Below, piece after piece: positions 11,201-20,906 of a stretch of DNA of 64,000 bases (position 1 is the stretch's first letter; each line of letters opens with the position of its first letter). The notes under the pieces are model-generated. The model was not told where the DNA came from. It made no database searches and saw nothing but the letters and a program-made list of their open reading frames with translations. This DNA is from Batillaria attramentaria. Lineage: Eukaryota > Mollusca > Gastropoda > Batillariidae. The DNA lies in contig JACVVK020000438.1 in the NCBI GenBank assembly GCA_018292915.2, positions 222,501 to 286,500 of the forward strand, written 5' to 3'. The position numbers and the translations under genes are program-made.

Positions 11201-13466
11201 ACATGTACACACAGTACATACAGAACATGTATACACAGTACATACAGAACATGTACACACAGTACATACAGAACATGTATACACAGTACATACAGAACAT
11301 GTACACACAGTACATACAGAACATGTACACACACCACATACAGAACATGTACACACACCACATACAGAACATGTACACACAGTACATACAGAACATGTAC
11401 ACACACCACATACAGAACATGTACACACAGTACATACAGAACATGTACACACACCACATACAGAACATGTACACACACCACATACAGAACATGTACACAC
11501 ACCACATACAGAACATGTATACACAGTACATAAAGAACATGTACACACACCACATACAGAACATGTACACACAGTACATACAGAACATGTACACACACCA
11601 CATACAGAACATGTACACACACCACATACAGAACATGTACACACAGTACATACATAACATGTACACACACCACACACAGAACATGTACACACAGTACATA
11701 CAGAACATGTACACACAGTACATACAGAACATGTACACACGCCACATACAGAACATGTACACACACCACATACAGAACATGTACACACACCACATACAGA
11801 ACATGACTGTACACACAGTACATACAGAACATGTACACACGCCACATACAGAACATGACTGTACACACAGTACATACAGAACATGTACACACGCCACATA
11901 CAGAACATGACTGTACACACAGTACATACAGAACATGTACACACGCCACATACAGAACATGTACACACAGTACATACAGAACATGTACACACACCACATA
12001 CAGAACATGTACACACACCACATACAGAACATGTACACACAGTACATACAGAACATGTACACACGCCACATACAGAACATGTACACACAGTACATACAGA
12101 ACATGTTCACACACCACATACAGAACATGTACACACACCACATACAGAATATGTTCACACACCACATACAGAACATGTACACACAGTACATACAGAACAT
12201 GACTGTACACACAGTACATACAGAACATGTACACACACCACATACAGAACATGTACACACACCACATACAGAACATGTACACACGCCACATACAGAACAT
12301 GACTGTACACACAGTACATACAGAACATGTACACACGCCACATACAGAACATGACTGTACACACAGTACATACAGAACATGTACACACGCCACATACAGA
12401 ACATGTACACACAGTACATACAGAACATGTACACACACCACATACAGAACATGTACACACACCACATACAGAACATGTACACACAGTACATACAGAACAT
12501 GTACACACGCCACATACAGAACATGTACACACAGTACATACAGAACATGTTCACACACCACATACAGAACATGTACACACACCACATACAGAATATGTTC
12601 ACACACCACATACAGAACATGTACACACAGTACATACAGAACATGTACACACAGTACATACAGAACATGTACACACACTACATACAGAACATGTACACAC
12701 ACCACATACAGAACATGTACACACAGTACATACAGAACATGTACACACACCACATACAGAACATGTACACACACCACATACAGAACATGTACACACACCA
12801 CATACAGAACATGTACACACACCACATACAGAACATGTACACACACCACATACAGAACATGTACACACAACTTGGCGCCGTCTGTAACACTAGTCCTGAC
12901 TGACCGTAAAATAAACAATCTTTAAGACACTAACACTTCTGTCTGACGGAACCCTCCCCTCCCCCTCCCCTCTCCCCCCTCAGCTCCCTTCGCGGCTTGC
13001 CTTTTGTAAGTGGTTCGTCTAAACACACACCCAGTCATCTCCCTCGGCGCCATCTCGGTTGGCGTAATGCAAACCCTTCACGTGACCTGACTTACCTGGG
13101 CGACAGTAACACCTGTAGTCGTTGACGTCATCCACACACAGGCCGTGCACACAAGGGCTGGACTCACAGTCATTAATGTTCACCTGGCAATGTGACCCCG
13201 TGAACCCGGGCAGGCATGCGCACTGGAAGTGTGTCTCATTTCCGGAGCACGTGCCGCTGTTGTTGCATGTAATGACGTCACACATGTTGGTGACCCGCTC
13301 TTCACAGAGGGCGCCACGATAACCTGTAGAGAATGATAGCAGAAACGGGAGATAATAAACACTTTCGAGCGAATCTAAATACACCAAGAAAAGTACTGAC
13401 TGTCAAAGCATCAAGCAATTCCAAAACTTGAAAAAACCAAACAACAACAACAAAGTTTGAAAGAAA

Positions 13467-13499
<33 letters not shown>

Positions 13500-14895
13500 A
13501 ACGGGGGTCAGTTCCTTGATGTTGACAATGACATTGTGTTTCTCGTTGATCACCACATGGATGTTGGGGAATCGTCACAGTTACAGTTTATAATTACCTA
13601 AACGACATGCGCACACAGGTTCTTCCTGTCCAGAGTCGGAAACACAATGGCCACCATGTTGGCAAGGGCAAGAATCGTATTTGTCACAGTGATCTCCCTT
13701 GTATGTTCCACAGCAGTAGCACGTGTAGTCAGGCTGTAACGAGAACAGCAATACAGGATGTGAACGTGTTGAGTGGTCGCTAGGCACATTGGAGTTTTCT
13801 CTCTAGGATTATCATGAAGCCGGTACTGATACCAGTCTCGTCATCACTGATTATTATCACAACTTGCACATAACGAATGAACGTATCCTCCTAGCATTCC
13901 TACAGCATGTATCTGCCATCTCTTTAGCGGTGTGGATGTCGGAAACGCGCCACCGTCTACGGAACGTTTCCCCAATATTGGAAAATGATTTGTCAGATTG
14001 TTCCATTGTTCCTTTGACTTATTCATCTTCACACGCTGCTCTCTATTTCTGTTTGTCCTCTGAGCATCGGACAATCACTATCTACCGAAAATAGTGTTAC
14101 TTTCAAAATCGGAATAAACAAAATTTAAGACTGCAATAGTTATCTCCTTCCAACACACCTGATCTGTTCGCGTGAGACAACGCCCTTTGGCAGAGCAGAC
14201 GACACCGTCCACCAGGGGGCAGTGCACCGGTTTAACCATGACTTTGAGTCGCAGTCCCAGCTCGCACCGCGCCATGACGTCACCAGAGTTGTTCACTGTC
14301 GGGAAGAAAGGAAAGACGGAGGTGAGCTGGCACCTGACACGACACGACAACTGACACGATCTCTTGTTGGAGAAATACACGTTACAATCGCTAGGAGAGA
14401 GAATGGAGACCGACACAGCTTGAGTCAGTGTTGTTCTGTTTGCAAAGACATACGTGTTATAAACCCAAACTTGTTCCTTCCACGTGATGCTAGCTCACAC
14501 ATACATAGCACGTGTGAATCTCAACATACCGGATGACACATTACGAGATGAAGACACATCGGATGACACATTACGAAATAAAGACACATAACGAACTAAA
14601 GACATCCCAAATTATATACCACGAGATGAAGACACATCGGATCACACATTACGAGATGAAGACACATCGTATGACACATTACGTGACCAAGACACGTCAG
14701 ATGACACATCACGAAATGAAGACACAAAAGATGACACATGACGAAATGGAGACACATCGGATGACACATGAAGACACATCGGATGACACATCACATAAAG
14801 ACATACCACGAGATGAAGCCACACCCAGTCATCCGTCACAAGATCAAGGCACGAGCAATTGCACGGAATGTCGATCTGTCTTGTTCGTATGATGC

Positions 14896-14940
<45 letters not shown>

Positions 14941-14965
14941 GAGACAGAGACAGACACAGAGCGAC

Positions 14966-15009
<44 letters not shown>

Positions 15010-15212
15010 GGGCGGGGTGGGGTGGGGTGGTACCAATAAAGTAGTGTAGGCCTGGCGTAAGAAAGGACTCAGTGACAGGAAACGTTTCATTGGTTGATTC
15101 AGGTAACACGGGTTGTCCCCCTTCCACGTCACACAACCTGAAGCCCTCTTCGTCCACCTCAAACGGCATGATGGGAAGAATCCAGTTACGACCTATCAGG
15201 GAACTTTGAAAC

Positions 15213-15248
<36 letters not shown>

Positions 15249-16235
15249 CATAGAGAGTCACATACTGCGCTGGTTTGCAATAAAATAAAGCAAACAAAAC
15301 AAAACCAACCAACCAGTAAACCAACCAAACCAAACTCGATAACAGCCGATACACCAACCAGTAAACCAACCGATAAACCAGCCGATAAACCATCCAAAGA
15401 ACATGTAGAGCAGGTCGTCCATACGAACCCAAGACCAGTCCAGCTTTTCGTGCCAGAGCAACTTCCGGTGGATAGATCCCAGAACAGGGAGGTACAAGAA
15501 TCACCAATCTGACCAAATTGGCGGGCAAACTCTAGTGAACACGTAAGACGTGTAACTTTCACAGAGTTCAGTGTGTGAGTGTAGTGTGGACAGTGAGTGT
15601 AGTGTGGACAGTGCGGTGTAGTGTGGACAGTGAGTGTAGTGTGGACAGTGAGTGTAGTGTGGACAGTGAGTATAGTGTGGACAGTGAGTGTAGTGTGGAC
15701 AGTGAGTGTAGTGTGGACAGTGAGTATAGTGTGGACAGTGAGTATAGTGTGGACAGTGAGTGTAGTGTGGACAGTGAGTGTAGTGTGGACAGTGAGTGTA
15801 GTGTGGACAGTGCGGTGTAGTGTGGACAGTGAGTGTAGTGTGGACAGTGAGTGTAGTGTGGACAGTGAGTGTAGTGTGGACAGTGCGGTGTAGTGTGGAC
15901 AGTGAGTGTAGTGTGGACAGTGCGGTGTAGTGTGGACAGTGCGGTGTAGTGTGGACAGTGAGTGTAGTGTGGACAGTGCGGTGTAGTGTCGGCACCGACT
16001 AGGACATAATTATTTACACACTATCAAACTGAGTCCGGCCGCACCCAGAACCGCCAGCCGAGCTGTGTGTGGTTTGACAACACTGAGGTACATTAGCGGA
16101 CATGAGGCTCCAAACGCCTGGTCCTCACCTGACTGACACTCCCTCCTGGATCTCCAAGGGCAACAGCTGGGGCTCCATACGGGTGTCCTGGTCAGTAGTG
16201 TCCGGATGACACGAGTGCTGACTGTGACACGTCAA
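6950..16235 (-). CDS. Gene B: single-pass membrane protein with seven EGF repeats and a cupredoxin-like N-terminal region (spliced, 5' incomplete)
   Basis: The model joins exons 16235-16129, 15508-15425, 15212-15034, 14295-14159, 13733-13598, 13323-13096, 9290-9148, 8871-8775, 8437-8303, 7972-7762 and 7097-6950. Every junction agrees in phase and the sum is 1605 bases, 534 codons plus TGA. Order in the protein: an extracellular region of about 150 residues with a cupredoxin-like pattern, seven six-cysteine EGF repeats (three with Asp/Glu-Cys calcium-binding starts), a short linker, one hydrophobic helix beginning MYVVTATLSCAVLVVVG, a basic stop-transfer stretch, and a tail of about 70 residues ending SLKCRDV. 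Several EGF repeats are completed only across splice junctions, which strongly supports the joins. It is probably a type I surface protein in adhesion or signalling. It lacks the DSL domain of Notch ligands and the laminin-G domains of Crumbs in the part seen. A specific name is not justified. The start exon is unresolved. Confidence 0.8.
7191..7275 (+). repeat. Direct duplication of about 47 bp in a gene B intron
   Basis: ACAAAATGTGGCCAAAGATC and the following ACACAGAAGGTC...CCTTCCGGTTGTC occur twice in tandem, with a 5-bp difference. Confidence 0.85.
7577..7638. repeat. CA microsatellite in a gene B intron
   Basis: An uninterrupted CA run. The long Thr/His and Val/Cys open frames here are artefacts of the run. 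Confidence 0.95.
7762..7972 (-). CDS. Gene B exon: juxtamembrane linker and transmembrane helix
   Basis: Acceptor GGCACAG|TGGACG (phase 1) and donor GGGA|GTTAGT (phase 2) give 211 bases. The product reads (L)DVFGPMIDIRESGEGG, then an acidic stretch, a hydrophobic helix of about 22 residues (MYVVTATLSCAVLVVVGVLV) and the basic stop-transfer sequence RRQQYRRHR. Orientation from the EGF repeats to the basic tail implies a type I topology. Confidence 0.85.
8229..8267. repeat. Long poly-G run
   Basis: A G run of about 39 bases in the intron just 3' of the EGF7 exon on the minus strand. Such runs may be mis-sized in sequencing. G-quadruplex formation is possible. Confidence 0.9.
8303..8437 (-). 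CDS. Gene B exon: EGF repeat 7
   Basis: A symmetric phase 1-1 exon of 135 bases with acceptor TTTTCAG|GCGTGC and donor CCGT|GTAAGT. It encodes the end of EGF6 (VHC) and a whole EGF repeat beginning VDVDDCTGSPCLNGGTC. The Asp-x-Asp-Asp-Cys start and a later Asp-Tyr fit a calcium-binding EGF. Confidence 0.92.
8775..8871 (-). CDS. Gene B exon: EGF repeat 6
   Basis: Acceptor GTTTGCAG|GTGCATG and donor GTCG|GTAACT, 97 bases, phase 0 to 1. It encodes VHVCSSVEPCLHGAECHEMT and the CTCSPGYVG segment. The sixth cysteine comes from the next exon, so the join is needed to complete the domain. Confidence 0.88.
8883..9012 (-). mobile_element. tRNA-derived SINE copy 1 (minus orientation)
   Basis: It matches the full-length SINE at 51783 on the opposite strand: the 3' region with GGACGTTAAA, then GATATCAAAGACGGGGCAAC (as read on plus), ATATTTGGCCC and a box B-like GGGATTCGAAC. 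It sits in the intron between the EGF5 and EGF6 exons. Confidence 0.8.
9148..9290 (-). CDS. Gene B exon: end of EGF 4 and EGF repeat 5
   Basis: Acceptor GTGTCCAG|GTTATC and donor CGAAG|GTATGT, 143 bases, phase 1 to 0. It supplies GYHGRQC to EGF4 and the whole of EGF5, which starts LDYDECSSMPCQNGGFC. The acceptor is only about 18 bp from the end of the 24-bp array in the preceding intron. Confidence 0.92.
9308..12868. repeat. 24-bp minisatellite, about 148 copies, in a gene B intron
   Basis: The monomer contains ACATGTACACACAGTACATA. Two main types alternate irregularly, one with AGTACATA and one with ACCACATA in the middle. Minor variants include ATGTATAC, CCGAAC, a CGCCAC type and a 28-bp type with ACATGACTG. 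Higher-order structure is visible: the rare CCGAAC variant recurs 312 bp (13 units) apart at 10141 and 10453, and a block of about 340 bp near 11820-12165 recurs 444 bp downstream. The very long open frames on both strands come only from the period being a multiple of 3. Confidence 0.97.
12930..13018. other. C-rich intron segment
   Basis: A pyrimidine-rich stretch (CCTCCCCTCCCCCTCCCC) between the array and the EGF3/4 exon. On the minus strand it is purine-rich intron just after that exon. No gene was seen. Confidence 0.5.
13096..13323 (-). CDS. Gene B exon: end of EGF 2, EGF 3 and most of EGF 4
   Basis: Acceptor CTCTACAG|GTTATC and donor CGCCCAG|GTAAGT, 228 bases, phase 1-1. It encodes GYRGALC (closing EGF2), EGF3 (MCDVITCNNSGTCSGNETHF and on) and EGF4 from VNINDCESSPCVHGLC. 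Sites NNS and NET are likely N-glycosylated if extracellular. Confidence 0.93.
13598..13733 (-). CDS. Gene B exon: second half of EGF 1 and EGF 2
   Basis: Acceptor CGTTACAG|CCTGAC and donor GTTTAG|GTAATT, 136 bases, phase 0 to 1. It encodes PDYTCYCCGTYKGDHC, finishing EGF1, and the EGF2 start YDSCPCQHGGHC. EGF1 has an extra cysteine in its CYCC segment. Confidence 0.88.
13734..14158. other. Gene B intron
   Basis: Unique AT-rich sequence between exons. The open frames on both strands lack coding character. Confidence 0.5.
14159..14295 (-). CDS. Gene B exon: end of cupredoxin-like region and start of EGF 1
   Basis: The acceptor follows a good pyrimidine tract (TTTCCTTTCTTCCCGACAG) and the donor is GATCAG|GTGTGT. 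It is 137 bases, phase 1 to 0. It encodes NNSGDVMARCELGLRLKVMV, which fits the final strands of a cupredoxin fold (cysteine, Gly, then alternating hydrophobics), and then HCPLVDGVVCSAKGRC, the first half of EGF1. The frame also stays open upstream of this acceptor, so an earlier acceptor cannot be excluded. Confidence 0.7.
14527..14830 (+). repeat. Degenerate 30-bp tandem repeat in a gene B intron
   Basis: About ten units contain GAAGACACATCGGATGACAC, with marked divergence between copies and some units shortened. Confidence 0.85.
14899..15004. repeat. GA microsatellite
   Basis: A GA run of about 105 bp with CAGACAGA interruptions, 30 bp from the donor of the next upstream exon. Confidence 0.95.
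15034..15212 (-). CDS. Gene B exon: cupredoxin-like core
   Basis: The acceptor is an unusual (TG)n TAG|GTTTC and the donor is TTATTG|GTACCA. It is 179 bases, phase 2 to 1. The product includes FEVDEEGFRLCDVEGGQPVL, a potential N-glycosylation site in STNETF, and LTPGLHYFI. The order of a Tyr/Phe-x2-Cys, then G-x-x-YFI, then C-x-x-G-x-x-L-x-V in the next exon is the spacing seen in phytocyanins and ephrin ectodomains. The copper ligands of true blue-copper proteins are not evident, so a structural role is more likely. The domain call is inference. Confidence 0.65.
15217..15246. repeat. CA/TG run at a splice acceptor
   Basis: On the minus strand this reads (TG)15 directly before the acceptor TAG, replacing the usual pyrimidine tract. 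Confidence 0.9.
15425..15508 (-). CDS. Gene B exon (tentative): N-terminal ectodomain segment
   Basis: Acceptor TTTGGTCAG|ATTGG and donor GGGTTC|GTATGG give 84 bases, phase 2-2, consistent with both neighbours. The product reads LVILVPPCSGIYPPEVALAR plus a few residues. A different frame here contains LDWSWVRMDDLLYMFFG, which resembles an early cupredoxin strand, but its phase does not fit the upstream exon. The choice is therefore uncertain. Confidence 0.45.
15570..15990 (+). repeat. 18-bp minisatellite in a gene B intron
   Basis: About 23 units of AGTGTGGACAGTGAGTGT, with GAGTAT and GCGGTGT variants. The period is a multiple of 3, hence open frames on both strands. Confidence 0.95.
16129..16235 (-). 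CDS. Gene B exon (5'-most found): N-terminal ectodomain segment
   Basis: Acceptor GTGTCATTCAG|TTGACG and donor GTCAG|GTGAGG, 107 bases, phase 0 to 2. The product reads LTCHSQHSCHPDTTDQDTRM and then EPQLLPLEIQEGVSV. In the same frame the sequence before the acceptor (AFVIIVVIPLSSVCVIQ) is hydrophobic like a signal peptide but has no ATG in reach. An upstream start exon is more likely. Confidence 0.55.
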
Positions 16236-16443
16236 CTGAATGACACACACAGAGGAAAGCGGAATGACGACAATGATGACGAATGCTTTGGTATATGATA
16301 CGCGTTGATGAAATGCATGGTAAAACTCTTCAGCTAATATTTCTGTCTGGACAACATTTACTTCTGCCGTACTCCGCGGCCTTTCACATCCCCGCCACCC
16401 GCCATGTCACCTCGCCTGGCGGTCACCTGTCATGTTCCAAAAT

Positions 16444-16445
<2 letters not shown>

Positions 16446-16481
<36 letters not shown>

Positions 16482-16520
16482 AGTTTTGTGATATTCACAC
16501 ATCTTACCTCTCGACAGTTT

Positions 16521-16588
<68 letters not shown>

Positions 16589-16604
16589 ACACACACACAC
16601 ACAC
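16446..16604. repeat. CT and CA microsatellites
   Basis: A CT run at 16446-16479 and a CA run at 16525-16604. The segment up to 17040 is otherwise unique with no exon seen. A short CGTTT repeat and CT run lie near 16823-16856, and another CA run at 16951-17016. Confidence 0.9.
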
Positions 16605-16948
16605 TAGCGTCAGACATCTACATTGCCAGACAATATGTCCATGAACTTACGATGATTGTTTTGTCCGTCATACCCGTTTTTATCACTATGCTTCTTTTGT
16701 ATTGTATTGATCATTTATCTGTGTGTGTGATATTTCTTTGTAGTGTAGTTTTCCTAGTTTAGCAAGGACAAGATGGAAGGCAGGTCGTTGTACCTATATC
16801 TTTTTATCCTTGGAAAATAAAGTTTCGTTTCGTTTCGTTTCTCTCTCTCTCTCTCAGAGCTTCAACTCTACGACCAGTATGCTTGCAGTCAAGACAGAAA
16901 ATGCGTAAGAAAGGGAGTTTGCTGTAAGTAACTAATTCTGACTTACAG

Positions 16949-17018
<70 letters not shown>

Positions 17019-17082
17019 TAGCTTGTTGACTGTCACTAAGTTTGTGGAACGGTCCCTGCCTGCCACATACTGAATGTCCACG

Positions 17083-17320
17083 ATCTCTACAGCTCGCTAC
17101 TAACCGCCATCTACAGCTCGCTACTCACCGCCCTCTACATCTCGCCACTAACCGCCCTCTACAGCTCGCTACTAACCGCCCTCTACAGCTCGCTACTAAC
17201 CGGCCTCTACAGCTCGCTACTAACCGCCCTCTACAACTCGCTACTAACCGCCCTCTACAGCTCGCTACTAACCGCCCTCTACAGCTCCCTAATAACCGCC
17301 CTCTACAGCTCGCTACTAAC
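17083..17320 (+). repeat. 24-bp minisatellite, about 9 copies
   Basis: Units contain CTCGCTACTAACCGCCCTCT. The array merges directly into the 39-bp array that follows: the last unit runs into the AAAGACCAGAAACATCC word. Confidence 0.92.
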
Positions 17321-19480
17321 CGAAAGACCAGAAACATCCTACACAAAATGAATAACGACAGAAAGACCAGAAACATCCTACACAAAATAAATAACGACAG
17401 AAAGACCAGAAACATTCTACACAAAATAAATAACGACAGAAAGACCAGAAACATCCTACACAAAATGAATAACGACAGAAAGACCAGAAACATCCTACAC
17501 AAAATGAATAACGACAGAAAGACCAGAAACATCCTATACAAAATGAATAACGACAGAAAGACCAGAAACATCCTACACAAAATGAATAACGACAGAAAGA
17601 CCAGAAACATCCTACTATAAATAACGACAGAAAGACCAGAAACATCCTACACAAAATAAATAACGACAGAAAGACCAGAAACATCCTACACAAAATGAAT
17701 AACGACAGAAAGACCAGAAACATTCTACACAAAATGAATAACGACAGAAAGACCAGAAACATTCTACACAAAATAAATAACGACAGAAAGACCAGAAACA
17801 TCCTACACAAAATGAATAACGACAGAAAGCCAGAAACATTCTACACAAAATGAATAACGACAGAAAGACCAGAAACATCCTACACAAAATAAATAACGAC
17901 AGAAAGACCAGAAACATCCTACACAAAATGAATAACGACAGAAAGACCAGAAACATCCTACACAAAATAAATAACGACAGAAAGACCAGAAACATTCTAC
18001 ACAAAATAAATAACGACAGAAAGACCAGAAACATCCTACACAAAATAAATAACGACAGAAAGACCAGAAACATCCTACTATAAATAACGACAGAAAGACC
18101 AGAAACATCCTACACAAAATGAATAACGACAGAAAGACCAGAAACATCCTACACAAAATAAATAACGACAGAAAGACCAGAAACATTCTACACAAAATAA
18201 ATAACGACAGAAAGACCAGAAACATCCTACACAAAATGAATAACGACAGAAAGACCAGAAACATCCTACACAAAATAAATAACGACAGAAAGACCAGAAA
18301 CATTCTACACAAAATAAATAACGACAGAAAGACCAGAAACATCTACACAAAATGAATAACGACAGAAAGACCAGAAACATCCTACACAAAATAAATAACG
18401 ACAGAAAGACCAGAAACATCCTACACAAAATGAATAACGACAGAAAGACCAGAAACATCCTACACAAAATAAATAACGACAGAAAGACCAGAAACATTCT
18501 ACACAAAATAAATAACGACAGAAAGACCAGAAACATTCTACACAAAATAAATAACGACAGAAAGACCAGAAACATTCTACACAAATTAAATAACGACAGA
18601 AAGACCAGAAACATTCTACACAAAATAAATAACGACAGAAAGACCAGAAACATCCTACACAAAATGAATAACGACAGAAAGACCAGAAACATCCTACTAT
18701 AAATAACGACAGAAAGACCAGAAACATTCTACACAAAATAAATAACGACAGAAAGACCAGAAACATCCTACACAAAATAAATAACGACAGAAAGACCAGA
18801 AACATTCTACACAAAATAAATAACGACAGAAAGACCAGAAACATCCTACACAAAATAAATAACGACAGAAAGACCAGAAACATCCTAGACAAACTAAATA
18901 ACATCAAAAGACCAGAAACATCCTACACAAAATAAATAACGACAGAAAGACCAGAAACATCCTACACAAAATAAATAACGACAGAAAGACCAGAAACATC
19001 CTACTATAAATAACGACAGAAAGACCAGAAACATTCTACACATAATAAATAACGACAGAAAGACCAGAAACATCCTACACAAAATGAATAACGACAGAAA
19101 GACCAGAAACATCCTACTATAAATAACGACAGAAAGACCAGAAACATCCTACACAAAATAAATAACGACAGAAAGACCAGAAACATCCTACTATAAATAA
19201 CGACAGAAAGACCAGAAACATTCTACACAAAATAAATAACGACAGAAAGACCAGAAACATCCTACACAAAATAAATAACGACAGAAAGACCAGAAACATC
19301 CTACACAAAATGAATAACGACAGAAATACCAGAAACATCCTACTATAAATAACGACAGAAAGACCAGAAACATCCTACACAAAATAAATAACGACAGAAA
19401 GACCAGAAACATCCTACACAAAATAAATAACGACAGAAAGACCAGAAACATTCTACACAAAAAATAAATAACGAGATAAA
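17321..19480 (+). repeat. 39-bp minisatellite, about 55 copies (main block)
   Basis: Units contain GACAGAAAGACCAGAAACAT followed by CCTACACAAAAT(A/G)AATAAC. A shortened 34-bp variant ends in CTACTATAAATAAC and recurs through the block. The array is cut at about 19480 by LINE sequence and resumes at 21675. Cys-Phe-Trp and Arg-Lys-Thr open frames here are artefacts. Confidence 0.97.
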
Positions 19481-19614
19481 GACCATTTTGATTATGCTGA
19501 TATAATATGGGACAGCTGTACAGGCCGCCTTTCTCAGTTACTTGAAACTTTACACCTTGATGCTCTTCGTACCACAATATGTGCTGTCAGAGGCACGAGT
19601 CATGAACTATTGTA

Positions 19615-20906
19615 CAGTCGACTCCGGATATTACGTCACCCATCGGGGAATGTTTTATAGCGACGTTATATGTGGTGACGCTATATCCGGCTATCGGTTA
19701 TAACGTCACTTTTACGTGCGGGTGACGTTATATCCGGAGAGAGGGGGGAGGGGAAGGGGCTTCAACAAGTCTAAGACTGGGAACTGCTCCGAGCGGGATA
19801 TGTGATGGGGGGGGGGGGGGGGGGGGCTTCACAGATAGGCCGTCGCGTCACTGCAGTACAGGTGGTAGTGTTTATTGCGCCACTGTTAATGAGCCAGGGG
19901 AGATAACGAGGTGCAATAGACATGGCACCACCCATGCACCAGCACGTACAGGACAGAAAGACAAAGACGGGGTGTGGTACGCCTAGATCTAAATGGAGAA
20001 AGAAGAGGGGAGGGGGACGGGAAGGGGGTGGGGGTGGAGGTGCAGATTCATTCCTTTGTGTTGAGAAGGGAAGTATCCCAGGAGGAACCGGGTTCTATTT
20101 CTAGATCTAAATAGATCTAGATCTAAATATTGTATTTCTAGATCTAAATATTGTCAATGAAACAAGAGCGGCACAGATCTATCGATGTAGCGATTTTACT
20201 TCATGACACTGCAATCATCACCCCTCCCCCCCCCCCCCCCACCACCACCGCCACCGCCATCAAATTGCCAGCAAAAATTCGCTTCTTGGAAACATCAGTT
20301 TCATTCTGGAAAAACAGCTGCTTGTACTTTAATTTGTTCTTGAGAACGGATGTCATTGTCGTCCGGGCGATGCCAAAAGATTCACATATAGATGTCGTGG
20401 ACAGGGCAGGGTTATCCTCAGCCTTTTCGATGACGTCAATTTTTTCTTTCAATGAAAGAGACTTTCTCTTCGCAGCATCCTCAGCAGCAGTTGCCATTTT
20501 TCAAACCGTGATGTCACATCCGGTAAATGTACGTGCGATGGGGCAGAGATTGCGGGGAAAACCAGAGCAGGTTCCGTAAGCGTGAAGAGGGAGGAGAGGT
20601 TGGGGGGGGGGGGGGGTAGGGTAGAGAGAGTGAGGGGCACATCCGGCGTGAGGTTCTATGACTTGTAACTGAAGGCCGCAGTTGAAGCCGCTGTAATCCA
20701 TGATTGTGCGAGCTGCCATGGGGATTGGTATGACGTTATAACCGACATGGAGGAGTGACGTTATAACGGGGTGACGCTATATCCGGTGACGTTATATCCG
20801 AGGTTAAAATAGTCTTTTAAAGAAGGAATTGGGCCAGGACCGGTCTTCGGGTGACGTTATAACGGGGTGACGTTATATCCGGCGACGTTATAAACGAAGT
20901 AGACTG
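19615..20906. mobile_element. pogo/Tigger-like DNA transposon, 1.29 kb, TA target duplication
   Basis: The left end starts CAGTCGACTCCGGATAT and the right end read inward starts CAGTCTACTTCGTTTATAA, each flanked by TA (19613-19614 and 20907-20908). Subterminal copies of GACGTTATATCCGG and GTTATAACG occur at both ends. The empty site is defined by the interrupted LINE frame. There is no DDE transposase domain, so it is a non-autonomous or internally deleted copy. Confidence 0.85.
20201..20497 (-). CDS. CENP-B/Psq-type helix-turn-helix fragment inside the Tigger-like element
   Basis: A 98-residue frame starts MATAAEDAAKRKSLSLKEKI and continues to SICESFGIARTTMTSVLKNK, the layout of the N-terminal DNA-binding helix-turn-helix of Tigger and CENP-B proteins. 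The frame then runs into a poly-Gly artefact from a C/G run. The second HTH and the catalytic region are absent. It could be a remnant or a short DNA-binding protein made by the element. Confidence 0.65.
   Translation of the reverse strand: MATAAEDAAKRKSLSLKEKIDVIEKAEDNPALSTTSICESFGIARTTMTSVLKNKLKYKQLFFQNETDVSKKRIFAGNLMAVAVVVGGGGGGVMIAVS

Noticed and set aside
9114..12918. Open frames of 900-1200 codons on both strands
   Set aside because: They are created by the 24-bp array, whose period is divisible by 3 and whose unit lacks stops in several frames. The composition is a simple residue repeat.
17042..19577. Repeated Phe/Leu/Cys membrane-like frames on the minus strand
   Set aside because: They follow the 39-bp array. 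The apparent hydrophobic segments have no unique flanks or start.
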